A stretch of 64,000 nucleotides of DNA from Mesotaenium endlicherianum (lineage: Eukaryota > Streptophyta > Zygnematophyceae > Zygnematales > Mesotaeniaceae), in the NCBI GenBank assembly GCA_009602735.1, contig WELA01001462.1, forward strand, positions 414,309 through 478,308, written 5' to 3'. A program made the position numbers and the translations under genes. Positions 25,473 through 36,249 of this stretch are shown here, piece after piece; position 1 is the stretch's first letter; each line of letters begins with the position of its first letter. The notes under the pieces are model-generated. The model worked only from the letters and a program-made list of their open reading frames with translations. It was not told the origin of the DNA and ran no database searches.

Positions 25473-26868
25473 ACCTGGTTGAGAATGAAGTCAAGGAAAG
25501 TGTTGCAAGCAAGGATGCGTATCTCCACTTTGCGGTGCTCCAGCACGGCCCTTATCATGCTCACTGCGCTTGCTGCAAACAGTCGCCTGCACATGGACAT
25601 GCTTGTCATACTTGAGAACAGAGACTGAGATATTGTTGCATGCACACATCCGCAACCGTGGGCGCATGCGGGATGATCAACCTGACCACCGGTTACTACA
25701 CTCACATGACGCACCACTTATCAACAAACCAAACTGAATCCACGCCCTTTTGGGCCCTACATTGGAATGGCGTGTAGCCTGGGCTTGCTTCCTGATCCAT
25801 TGGGAGAAAGCATGCCTTCCAGCAATTTGAAGAAGTCATATATGGTCCAGAAAGCTACGCTTTTATGTACAATAGGAACTGCACGGTACAAGATGTAATC
25901 ATCGTGATCAGAGGCACTCGTGAACGTGCCCTGAAGTGCCTCGTTGGGTCCATGTGCTGCATGTTACAACGCAGTGCAGAGACTCACATGTGGTCCCGGC
26001 AGACAACCAGCAATCTGCTGTAAGCGTGCATAACTGCTTCGACTGACAAGTAATGCTCTGCCTTCAGCTCACTGTAGCCACGCTGCTCCAATTTGTTCAC
26101 TATCTTCGGAACACGCTCCGGATTGTGGGCTGCATAGTCTGCCAGCTTGTTTATGGCCCTATCATTGACTTTGCCAGCCTGCAAAATTGTACATATAGGG
26201 CTTGCCAGTCATGAGCTTATGCATGGCATGCACAGGCGCATGACTACAGGCAGGAGCAACGTCTTTGTACAAGGAACTGAATGACAAACGTAACCAGAGC
26301 TTGTTGAAGGGTATGAAACATTTACTGCAGTGTTCACATGGATTTAAAAACATGGAGTCAAAGTAAGGAAAGCAAAGATACTGCCTCATGTTTTCAAGTA
26401 AATGCTGTGACGCATTGAAGCAAGAGGACAGGGGGAAGGACAAAACCTCATGCTATTAAGTTTGTGCATGTCTAGCAGCATTATGATCATACGACAGATT
26501 TGCGACACTTTATAGTTGAGCACAATGACTTCACGCCGTTAGAGTCCCAAGCTATTATTGACTGGAATGACGTAGACCACCAGAAAATTTTGACAACTCA
26601 TATGCAATTCGTCTTTACATATACTGCGCAAAACTAAACGACATCACTGCTGCATGAAAGCCTAATCTAGGTAGATGAAGCGCCTGATTCCTTCATGTTC
26701 AGGCCAGCCTGTGAGAACCGGGTGGAGTACCTGGCTTTTTGGGAACACATGCTGAAGTAGAGTTCTGTAGCGTTTGACGGGCTGTCTTGACCGTGCTCTT
26801 AACCCGGGACACGCAAAGCATGCAAAATTAGCGCACACAGGCAGCACTTGCCTGGAAATGACACCCAT
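20001..26868 (-). CDS. EFR3: EFR3 homologue (plasma-membrane anchor of PI4-kinase complex), many exons
   Basis: EFR3 is a HEAT/ARM-repeat scaffold that palmitoylates at the plasma membrane and recruits phosphatidylinositol 4-kinase III alpha through TTC7. Exon 1 (26,868-26,731, 46 codons) gives MGVISRQVLPVC, then CPGLRARSRQPVKRY, the plant EFR3 signature, with Cys residues at 12, 17 and 20 suited to acylation. Exon 2 (26,178-25,988) carries NPERVPKIVNKLEQRGYSEL; exon 3 (about 25,587-25,475) IRILACNTFLDFI; the next clear exon (about 25,060-24,939) DGLGTKLVAATREAGEG and RATALHALSAM. Further exons run to 20.0 kb, including WVPLPHCLAAHTLSSML (23.8 kb), a Ser/Asp-rich loop (22.5 kb) and a Gly/Ala low-complexity run (23.45 kb). 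It ends in TAA at 20,001. Not every exon border is resolved. The family call is strong; an intron holds the assembly gap. Confidence 0.88.
25204..25471. repeat. GA microsatellite with assembly gap
   Basis: An uninterrupted (GA)n tract of about 60 bases on each side of 151 N (25,267-25,417). It begins immediately after the donor of EFR3 exon 3, so it lies in an intron and the true repeat length is unknown. Confidence 0.95.
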
Positions 26869-26920
26869 AGTATCTACATAGAAGGTTAACACCTGCTGCT
26901 AACTTTCGCAACGATATGGG

Positions 26921-26930
26921 TATATATATA
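26921..26930 (-). promoter_or_regulatory. Possible TATA box for EFR3
   Basis: A TATATATATA tract lies 53 bases upstream of the EFR3 start codon, in the 697-bp region between the divergent EFR3 and kinesin-10 starts. Position and sequence suit a TATA element, but such tracts also occur by chance. Confidence 0.3.
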
Positions 26931-27565
26931 GATACCCTCGATGACAGTAGACCAACGTGCTCTTAGGGGTCAGATCTCATGTTTATATCAGTGCATGATG
27001 AAAACTTTCTGAGATCTGCTGTAGGCTGCTGCAAGCAGCTGTGAAGTCACTGTGCTTGCATGGGAAGAGTTACCGGCAAGTCACGTTGACTGTTCGCATC
27101 TTTCTGTTAGCGATAGTTAGCAGCATTGAGCGACATAGTCGGTGGGCCCAGACTGGCCCAGACGCTCCTTGAGCGTGCGCCAGCATGTGAGTCATTTCAC
27201 AAGAATGGCCAAGTGGCAAGGGCGGCCTTACTTTGCGCGGTATGTGACCGTTTCGTCTTTACCGCTGCATGTAGACTTCGAAAACTCAATCTTTTTCAGG
27301 AAGGCATTCCGCATGGTGGTGCTCACAACCTTCGTAAGCATTTGGAAGTGGCTAAGCGTGGAAGGAAATCTTTCGCATCATTCTGCATGCGATACAGTTG
27401 GTAAAATCTTAGTACTCGCTGTTGAAGTGTGTAAGCCCAGTCTCCACGAGGTCTTTGAGCATAACTTGAAGAGCTGATGTACGTCAATTGTTCAGCCTCT
27501 GAACTTGTTTATGCTTAAGTGACATAAAGTACTAACAAGCGGACCATTGACTTGAAGAACTACTA

Positions 27566-30500
27566 ATGTTTAGCCCTTTGAAAATGAAGAGCCCTGCTGC
27601 CCTCACGCCTAGTCGGGTGAAGAAACTTGGACCAGCTGTCCGTGTTGCAGGCATCTGCTCAACTAGCGTAAGGGTCATAGCTAGAATACGCCCTTTCCTG
27701 AAAAAAGAAAAAGAAAAGGCAGAGAAACTACTGCAGTCCTGCATTCAAGTAGAGAACTCAAGCGAAGGGGAAGACAGCAGGCTCAACCTTACTGACGGGC
27801 TCAACCGGTAAAGTACATGGCAGCCTCACTTATATGTTTGAGAATGGTTGTGGTCGAGTTAGCGTGTACATCTGTCCTCAGAGCCGAAGGTGCAGGTGGC
27901 TGTGTGACTTCTAAGGCATGAAGTGTGCCTGTATAATCAGGAAGGCCTTGTATAAGTTCCGACACATAAGTCGAGATGAGCTTACGTAAGCTGACGATGA
28001 GCGAGAAGATGTATTTCAATCTTAAGCCTTGTTTTCTTCCAGACGCAATGACCAGGCTTTCAAACTCGATGCATCATATCAAGAGGATGACACCAACCAA
28101 GCTATTTTCACCCGCGAGATTGTGCCTCATCTTGAAGGCCTCTTCTCTGGTCTCAACTCGAGCGTATTCTCCTATGGAGCTACTGGGAGTGGAAAGACAT
28201 ACACCATGCAGGTAAGCTGCTACACCAGCTTGCAGAAGTGTACCTTCCCAGGGCTGCCCCGAGATGTTGAGTGTATCATTGGAGACCCTTGAATCCACCC
28301 TGCAACTCAACTGTGGAGAACTACGATGCTATGCCACTAGAAAGACCTACATCTGTGTTCCTTCCGCATAACATTAGTCTCTCTTTTTGTCGCATCTGGC
28401 TCTTTCCTCGACAGGGTGAAGGAGGAGAGAAGGGGCTCATGGCACTAGCTGTTGAGTGGATACTAGCAGCGATTGCCAGCCAAGAGGTGGACAACTACCA
28501 GCTGTCGGTCTCGTATCTAGAGATCTACATGGATCGCTGTTATGATCTGTTGGAGCCAAAGGTGGAGCTGACGATCTTGGAGGATGCTCGTGGCCGCGTC
28601 CTCATCCCACAGCTGGCCCGCGTATGTGCACTGCCAAACCTCGAGTGGCCCATTTCCTATGCTCTGTCGCAACAGCAGCCACCATACTCGACCAATGGTG
28701 CTGGGTTCTGAGTTACGGTCTTGCTTATGCGGCTTCTGACACAACCTAGTCCCTTTCGGGTGCTCTTCACTGGTGGGACATCTCCATCTATTTGATGTCT
28801 CTGATTGACTTGCTTCAGCGGGGTGACACAACGGGAGCCTCAAGGAAAAGAGTCTCTCAGTATTGTTAAGTGGGAGCTGGGCCCGCTGAATATTTGGAGA
28901 GCAGTTGTGAGCAAGCACATGGCCGCTCCTGCATTGGCTGTCACAGATGGAGATCGCGACGGTGGAGGAGTTTGGAGCTGTGTTTAACGCCGGCTGCCAG
29001 AGGAGGCGCACAGGCGCCACGGGGCTGAACGACGTGTCCAGCCGGTCCCACGCCGTCCTCATGGTCAGCGTCTCCAGGGCCGGCGGCGCGGGCGGCGTGG
29101 GGCGCATGCACCTCGTGGATCTCGCGGGTGTGTCACGCCCTCCTCCTTACTCGCTCTCCCTCTCCTTTGCAAGTGTGGGTGGGCCATGGCTGAACCGGCT
29201 GGGACTCCTATCTGTTGGTTGCTGGCTGGCAGGTAACGAGGACAACCGGCGGACAGGCAACGGCGGGGTAAGAATAGCGGAGAGCAGCGGCATCAACCAG
29301 TCCCTGTTTGCCCTCTCCAAAGTGGTGGCTGCTCTCATCAACGGAGACAGCAGGGTGCCCTACAGAGACAGCAAGCTGACGAGGCTGCTGCAGGATTCCC
29401 TGGGGGGCAACAGCCGCTCCCTCATGGTTGCCTGCCTGGTACAGCCCACGCCCATGCGCCCCCCTTCTATCATACCCGTGCTTTGCTCTGCCCCCCTTCC
29501 TTGCTCACCCACGCGGTCGAAGCTGATGGGCATGGCAGAATCCGGGAAACTATCAGGAGGCCGCTCACACGCTTGCTCTGGGAGCAAAGTCGCGGCAAGT
29601 GGTGAACCACCACCGCCACCTGCAGGCGGCTGACGACAGCAGCGGGCCGCCAAAGTCAGTGGACATGGCCAGCAGGCTTCAGGCATGGCGAGACGTCAAG
29701 GGCAAGCCCAGCGCTTCCCCCGCCTCTCTCGGTCCTCCCTGTAGGCAGCTGTCTCCCGTTGATGTCCGCAAGTGGACGCCCGGCAAACCCAAAGCAAGGT
29801 GAGACTGCATAGATGCCCGTCTCAGGCTGCTTCCTCCCTCTCTCTTGCCAACCCTCCCCCCCTCCTGCATTGCTGCGCCTTGCATTGTAGCTGCATGTCT
29901 GCGGGGGAAGTTCTTGCTCTCTTGGTCCTTTGTGCGGGTGCACGGGTGCGCAAGTACGCAAAAGGCAGCCGGCCTTACTTCTCTTGGCTTGTGCAGCCCA
30001 AGTCCGTCCAGGGGAGGCAAGCAGATGGGCGAGAGAACGACTACCAGTCCATTCAAGTCGCCGAAGGTGAGCGGATTTTGCTACCGACTAGTCTATCCAG
30101 TGATGCCTTGCACTTCTTTCTGCTGCCCCACAGCTCCTCTGCCGGTACCTCTACCTCAGCTGAGGATGGACCGGAGTGATTCATGCTTGGCAGGTGGGGC
30201 GGCGGCTGTGGGATCCCCGTGACCCTGCACCTGCGCCTGCGCCGGCCTCTGGCCCCGTGATGCCCCTCTCTCCCATGGCCACCAACCTGGTGTTGCAGCA
30301 CCACCAAGGGGGAGGAGATGAGCCCCCTGTGGATGATGCGGGCACAGACTTCCTCAGGAGGGCTGACTCATCGGAGGAGAATCAGACCAGGGAGACGTTG
30401 GCCGAGCTGCACTCCGACTGCACGGTGTCAACCACGGCATGTGCGACAACAGCAGAAGGTGCAACAGTGAATGGATCCCACATGAGTCCTTTGTGGTCGC

Positions 30501-32377
30501 TTCTTATGATTAGCATGGAGCTGAGTCAGTCCTACCCGACTCCTGGCACATGCTGATGGTGGTGTTCACGTGGGGCACACCCTGTCTGGTGCGTGCATGT
30601 GCAGTTCCCCTCAGTGTGCAGCTGCACAGTCTGGGCCAGAGCCTGCGGGGCCTGTATATGATGTCGCCCGCGGCAACGCTCCCAGCATCCAGTCCTGCGC
30701 CTACCACTCCCAGTGCTGTAAGTGGCTGACTTCCATACGAGCTTAGAAAAGGACATTGCTGCTCAGCAGTGCGAGCTCGGTGCGAGCTTTTTCTCCATTC
30801 TCATGTAGGTGTCAGCATTATGTACTCGCTCCCATGCATGTGTGAGTGTGAGTGTACATGCATGCAGCTAGTACTCGTAATCTCATGCACCTGTACACGC
30901 TTGGTCCATATGCCTCAAGTGAAGCTCTGGCAGTCCGGTTGTGAAAGGTAACACACTTGAGCACGGCCGAACTTGCTTATCACTCTATACAGTTGCTTGC
31001 TAGTGCCGTCATAATGCACCAGTGCCCCCCCGTAAACTGACTGACCCTCCCTCTCTCCCCCTCCCTCCCTCCCTTCTCCCTCTCCTCCCCCCTCCCTCCC
31101 TCTCTCTCTCTCATACTGATTCTGCAGCAAGAGTTCACTCCACACCGGGATACAACCGCAGCCGCTTGGGGCAGTAGGACTCCCTCCTGCAGCACCCCTC
31201 TGGAAGCATTTCAGGAGGCCAATCGCAGAGCTAGGGTAACTTCGTTATCCTCTGGTTTGGAAACTGGGCCTTGAGCTGCCCAGCATAGTCACATTGCAGG
31301 AATAGAATCTGCACACCCTGTGTAGGTGAAGAAGGTGCGCATTACTTTCTGTTTGCTGCTTCTAACCTGGAGACACAAGTCGTGGACAGTTTTGTGCGTG
31401 CGTGATTTTTAGGTATGTGCCGAGGTACTGATCAGTAGTCTGACAATGCCACGTGTGCATGAGCAGAGTGCGATGGAGAGGGAGTGCCTTCAGCTGCTCA
31501 ACACTGGGGACAGGTGTGTAACTGTGCAGTTTCTTCAGCATCTTTGCCCCCGAACCAGCAACATAAGCTTGCATCCGCTGTGCCTTTGACAACGGTTACT
31601 AAGTCTAGAGAAGATGGTGGTGGCAACTGTGAGCAGGGAGCAATTGCGGAGCTTGAAGGTGAGGACAAGCACTCGTGATGTTTTTGCCATCCGCTCTGAG
31701 AGCTTTGCTGCTTGTTCAGTGGAGGAGCAGCAGCTTGAGTGCCTGCGTGTCCTCTGCATTGCTTCCCCGCTTGCTTCTTAGCAGGCCTTTGTGTGCAGTA
31801 CTTACAACCTTTTTCCCTGTCAAAGGGTGGCACTTTTGTTGGTGGCTCAGGGAATCGGCGAAAAGCGCGCAGCAGCGATAGTAGATCTCAGAGAGGCCTG
31901 CCCTTTTCCATTTCTGGAGGTCAGTTCTGCCCCTCCTCTCGTGGCTTCTGGCTTCTAAGTAACCGCCAGATGACTACAGCGAGCTCTTAGCGTGATGGAG
32001 TAGTTCGTGACAACAGCAAGGCATCCGTCTGTGTGAGGAAGCTGTCTTCGCATGCACCCTCCTGACCTCGTCAGAATTGGTGCTCCTATGATGTGCAGAT
32101 GGATGATGTCCAGAAAATTGGACTCAGCGCCAAACAGGTACTTTACAAAATAAGCAACACACTTCACTATATTTGAAAGTCTGAACGCACATGCATGTGT
32201 GAGCTCCAGTGTCTGATTTCTCCCAAAAGTGCGTGCCTCCGATAGTTTGTTATTCGCAAATCACATGGTCGTCGTGGTGTCAAGTATGAAGTGTGCGAGC
32301 ATCTGGACTCAGTAAAAGGCACATGCCTTCTGCTGCAGGTCAAGAACCTGATTCAAGACAACATAGTGAAGAGCTAA
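27566..32377 (+). CDS. KIN10: Kinesin-10 family motor (KIF22/Kid-like) with C-terminal helix-hairpin-helix
   Basis: Kinesin-10 (Kid) motors bind chromosome arms and push them outward on spindle microtubules. Motor exons, all phase-consistent: 27,566-27,807, 28,043-28,211, 28,415-28,621, 28,947-29,127, 29,233-29,438, 29,539-29,798, 29,997-30,066. They show STSVRVIARIRPF, the P-loop GATGSGKT, LSVSYLEIYMDRCYDLLEP, switch I LNDVSSRSHAV, switch II DLAG, then EDNRRTGN and YRDSKLTRLLQDSLGG; EDNRRTGN and the LEDARGRVLIPQL block are typical of kinesin-10. Middle exons are only partly resolved (one near 31,127-31,234). The C terminus is split over small exons (to 31,513; 31,637-31,658; 31,851-31,919; 32,099-32,137; 32,339-32,377) and encodes a Kid-like DNA-binding HhH: LLNTGD, LKGIGEKRAAAIVDLRE, VQKIGLSAKQV. 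Ends in TAA. One exon is only 22 nt. Confidence 0.88.
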
Positions 32378-35032
32378 GATCATAACCTCAGTAAGTTCTA
32401 CGTCCTGTAATCAGGTATTGTGAAGCCTCCAGTAGATGCACTATATAGGGTGCAGCAAACAAGAGAGGGAAGCACACATATAGTGCAAGATGATATAGCA
32501 TGAAAACGTACTCTCTACGAACGCGTGATAATTCACAGCAATTCTTCGTGACGAATTAGTCATGTTCTACAGCCTTTAGAAGCGCGCAGTACTTGTATAG
32601 CACTTTATTAGTGAAATAAGCATGAGCAACAGATTTCGTTGCAAGTTACTACGTGTTCAATTTCTGTTGTTACTGAATAGTAAGTAGGTATCCTCTGCAC
32701 TTCTGCGTGCATGCTCAACTATTCCAGGAGCCATTTATCGGCACGCATTACTCGGAGATGGTACTATATGACTAAATCTCCTAGGTGCAACATTCATCAT
32801 TGCCCTTTCAATCATTTAAAGTCATCACTGTCTGCCAATGGATTTGTAACTAGAGAGAGGTATTGAGATTTATTATGTAAAAGCACCTTTTTCATTCACG
32901 GAGAACATCCCAACAGGGAGGGGTCCAGACGAGAGATATGTTATCAAAGAAACAGGCGACAATAAAATCCATAGTAAATGCCATATTTCACGTATCTTGG
33001 ATGTCAATTGGAGCAACCACGTTTACTCAGTTGGCACTTATAAGAATTATCTTATGTCAAATGAACCGCGGCGTGTATGCCCTCTCATTCACTATGATAA
33101 TCTGTCAATGTATATGGATGGCATCATGCTTATGGAGAAGCTAAAACTGGCCTGTCTAAGATGAATATTCGGTGGGCATATGACAGTCTCAGCATGACAG
33201 TCTCATCCTAAAGAGCCCCTCAAACACTACTTGTTTCCCTGGCATAAGGTGTGCAAGGCAATCAAGAAGTACAGCAGCACAGCCAGTATGAAGGCGTGCT
33301 TGGTCGAAACTTACATATATATAATACATTCCAGGCTTTTATTCATAAGCCCTTCGTACCCCTTCCTAAGTATGTATGTATGAGTGTTCACCACCAAAGA
33401 CAGATGAGACCGGCTCCAGAAAAGAATTGCGTTCAGCCAATACTTGCGTCCTAAATCCAGGAGTATATTGCCTCTGCTCAATAATTTTCCAAAAATCACC
33501 AAACCCCCATCGAAGGTCCTTTACCAATGATCCCCGCAGTTTGTGTCCTCTAGGCGTTGCCTCAATAACTGTACAGTGGAGGACCGCTCTTCCGACATCT
33601 CAATGAACCATGGTGAGGCGCTTCAGCGAAATCACCCTTCCTCAATGTGTCCCCCCTCAGCAGTTGTGAGGTGTGAACTTCATCACGTGAATTTGGCTTC
33701 TGTGAGAGTAATTTCTTTCCTTCGGGGACAGTGACATGAGGGGGTAATGTACTCAAGGGATGAGTAGGTGGCTTCTGCTGACGGGCTAAAGCCCAAAGGC
33801 TCGCCATCGCCAAAGCAGAGTCGTTTGCCCTGTCCTGGACGTACAGTACGCCGGTAAAACTGTCAGCTGCAGTGCAACGATTCATATCTCGACTACCTCT
33901 TCCAGAATGTTCCCAAACAGAACCAGTTATCGGTGCTCTCTCCACAGCAATCATACTGTAGAAGTACAAGAGACTGATGTCAACTATAAATAACGACAAT
34001 TGTTCAGCGTAGCAAATTTAGCACGCAACCAAGTGAGAAAAACAGGAAGAATGGACTCGAACTGCACAGTACAATGAAAGACGAGGTTGCTCTCTGGAGA
34101 GGTAAGCAACATTTCTCTCGGTGGTCCCTAACTTTAAAGGGCCTATTCGTCATCCATAAGTTACCAATGCAACGCACCAAGGGCTGCCGAAGGGCGGTTG
34201 GATTTTGAGGTCTGCGCCGACCGCAGAAAGACAATCCCAGCTTGCATCAGGTCCATATTCTGTTTGTATGTGCCACAACTGAAGAAAGCGGGCCGCTAAA
34301 GACTCTGAAGAAGGTTTGAGTCTGTTGTCCTATTCTTTGGTTGCATTATGAAATGCGTACATTATGGAGGAGGTAAAAGTGGGTAGACATCTCCCCGGGC
34401 ACAAAAGTTTCTACCTTCTTTTAAAATGCTCCAGGAACTTAGTAGGAAAAAGTGAGGCCATGTGAGCACTTGTGACGGTCATCGATACCAACAAATCGAT
34501 AAATATACCCAGAATTCTGAAATCCGATGTAAATCGAAGCAATGGTCAGAGCTGACACAAGTCCGAGAAGTTTTTGCTGCTTTTGGCTGAGATTTTACCA
34601 GTTTTGTCAATTTTAGCCAGCTTGCTCGTGTCTGCCCAATCTTTCAACTTATCGCTTAAAAACCACGTCACGCAGTCGTGGAAAGTGATTTACGAGTGAT
34701 CAAGACCAATCAGGAGCATTCGGGGTGGACTCGGGGTGGGTGGTAAACAGGTAATAATAGAGGTAAACAGGTACCTACAACCCATAGAGCACGCAGGCGG
34801 CAGGAGTACGTTCCTCGAAGAACGAGAGCGGATGTGGTCGGAAATCCACATTTCACCTTGTTTCACCTGGTTTCAGTACCGAGCACTCCGCTTGTTTGTC
34901 GTTGCTTGCATCAACGCCTATCACCGTTGTACGTTCTAGTACCTGAAAAGAGGGGCTTGTCATTTTGGTACTTCATAGCGTGGTTATGACATTATATATA
35001 GCATAGCAATATGTTTTAAACACGCCGTGGTC
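32378..35032. other. Intergenic, no recognisable gene
   Basis: No supported gene. A 145-codon open stretch on the minus strand at 33,562-33,999 shows no recognisable motif and may be chance. The right end (34.6-35.0 kb) directly flanks the truncated upstream LTR of element D. Confidence 0.4.
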
Positions 35033-36212
35033 GTTGTCGCGACTGCTATCCACTTGACGGTGCCGCACGCGCAGCGCAAGTCACGGCCGCCCAGGTACGG
35101 GAAGTCAGCATTGACTCACCGACCAGAGGACTGAGTCAGCGGTCATGTTGAAGTCGTTGTCACTGTCAAAGTGGTCACGACACGTCACACCCACACCCAG
35201 GACGAGATGGGGATGTGGACCGAGTGGTCAGCCGAAAGGCTAGGGGCATGGAACCAGCAACCAGCCAGCCTAGCGAGTGCCAAGAAAGGTACTGATCAAT
35301 CGGCTATCCAAGCCAAGTACAGCAGGGATGTTGCAAAGGGCGTTGTGTGTCGCCTCGGCCAGGCTCTCAGGTGACTGGTCACGACCTGAGCGTTTATCCT
35401 AAACGCTGCCAGCCAGCCACATAGGCGTGATTGTCAGCTGGAAGGCTAAGTGGTCACGCGCAACAATCCCAATGCATGCATGCATGCCGAATGACAACTT
35501 CTAAGTTGTGTGAGAGCTGCCGGGTAAGGACGGCATGCAAGCTAAGCGCTGTGACTAAGCACTGGTACTCTCGAAAGACGACCGTGTGTGGTGCTTGTGA
35601 AAGGCACGAGTCCTGCCTGAAGCTGCCTCATCCTTGCTCGCATTGTTGTCAAAGAAAGCTGAAGAAGAAGGAGTTCCCAGGGCCGAGGTGCCACGCTTCT
35701 GCCGACGTTGGAAGATTTCTTAAGTGTCATAGAAAGGTTAGGCCTGAGGAGTTCCCAAGAGAGGATCTCGCTGGTGGAAAGTAGAGAGCTGCAGAATAGA
35801 ATTTGTTAGGAGATTAGTGCAGATTGAGGTCAAACACCGCAAGCGTGCGAGGGTTACTTAAAATGGTGAGTGCTGTGTTAGTCTCCAAGTTCTCAGAAGT
35901 CTCTATTGCCGAATTGCTGATAGCAAGAGTAATATTAACAAGTAAAGCTCTCAGTGAAGAACTGAGTAGGCCCAGCCAAGCAGTGAAGATCTGTTAAGGC
36001 GCGGTGTTGAGCGAAGAGCTCAGACCAAGCCAGCATAGATGTGCAGTTCGAAGTTTTGTAAGCTGTGACTCGTGGAAGTTAAGCGAAAGCCTTGAAGGGC
36101 GATTTTCTCTGAACTTGACATTGCCTGTTAAGCTGCTTCGGCGTGATTTCTGCAAACCACAAACTTGTTCATCCTGTAAACCCTCAACTTGGGCAAAAGC
36201 CTGTGTGGAAGT
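35033..36212 (+). repeat. Element D upstream LTR, lacking its first 293 bases
   Basis: Aligns with 46,740-47,932 of the downstream LTR. It begins abruptly at the base corresponding to LTR position 294. The missing first 293 bases are found at the other end of the element (47,933-48,225). Similarity stops at about 36,212; the sequence to 36,250 may still be LTR, followed by a possible primer site at TGGTTCAGGTGAGC. Confidence 0.85.
35476..35784 (+). CDS. Small Cys-rich ORF inside the D LTR (upstream copy)
   Basis: A 102-codon ATG ORF lying wholly within the LTR, in the sense of the element. It is Cys/His/Lys rich: LCESC, then 22 residues including TKHWYSRK, then VCGACERHESC, PHPCSHCCQRK and RCHASAD...FLKCHRK. 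The CxxC ... W ... CxxC arrangement resembles a GATA-type zinc finger with a slightly long loop, followed by further Cys pairs. The copy in the downstream LTR is open too. Whether it is translated is unknown; it may instead be untranslated leader. Family call is tentative. Confidence 0.4.
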   Translation: MHACRMTTSKLCESCRVRTACKLSAVTKHWYSRKTTVCGACERHESCLKLPHPCSHCCQRKLKKKEFPGPRCHASADVGRFLKCHRKVRPEEFPREDLAGGK

Positions 36213-36249
36213 AAGACGCTTCTGTCTTGATTCTGAGAACTTCGGTTGA

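Noticed and set aside
33562-33999. 145-codon minus-strand open frame in the intergenic region
   Set aside because: No motif, no splice or neighbour support; kept only as a mention.
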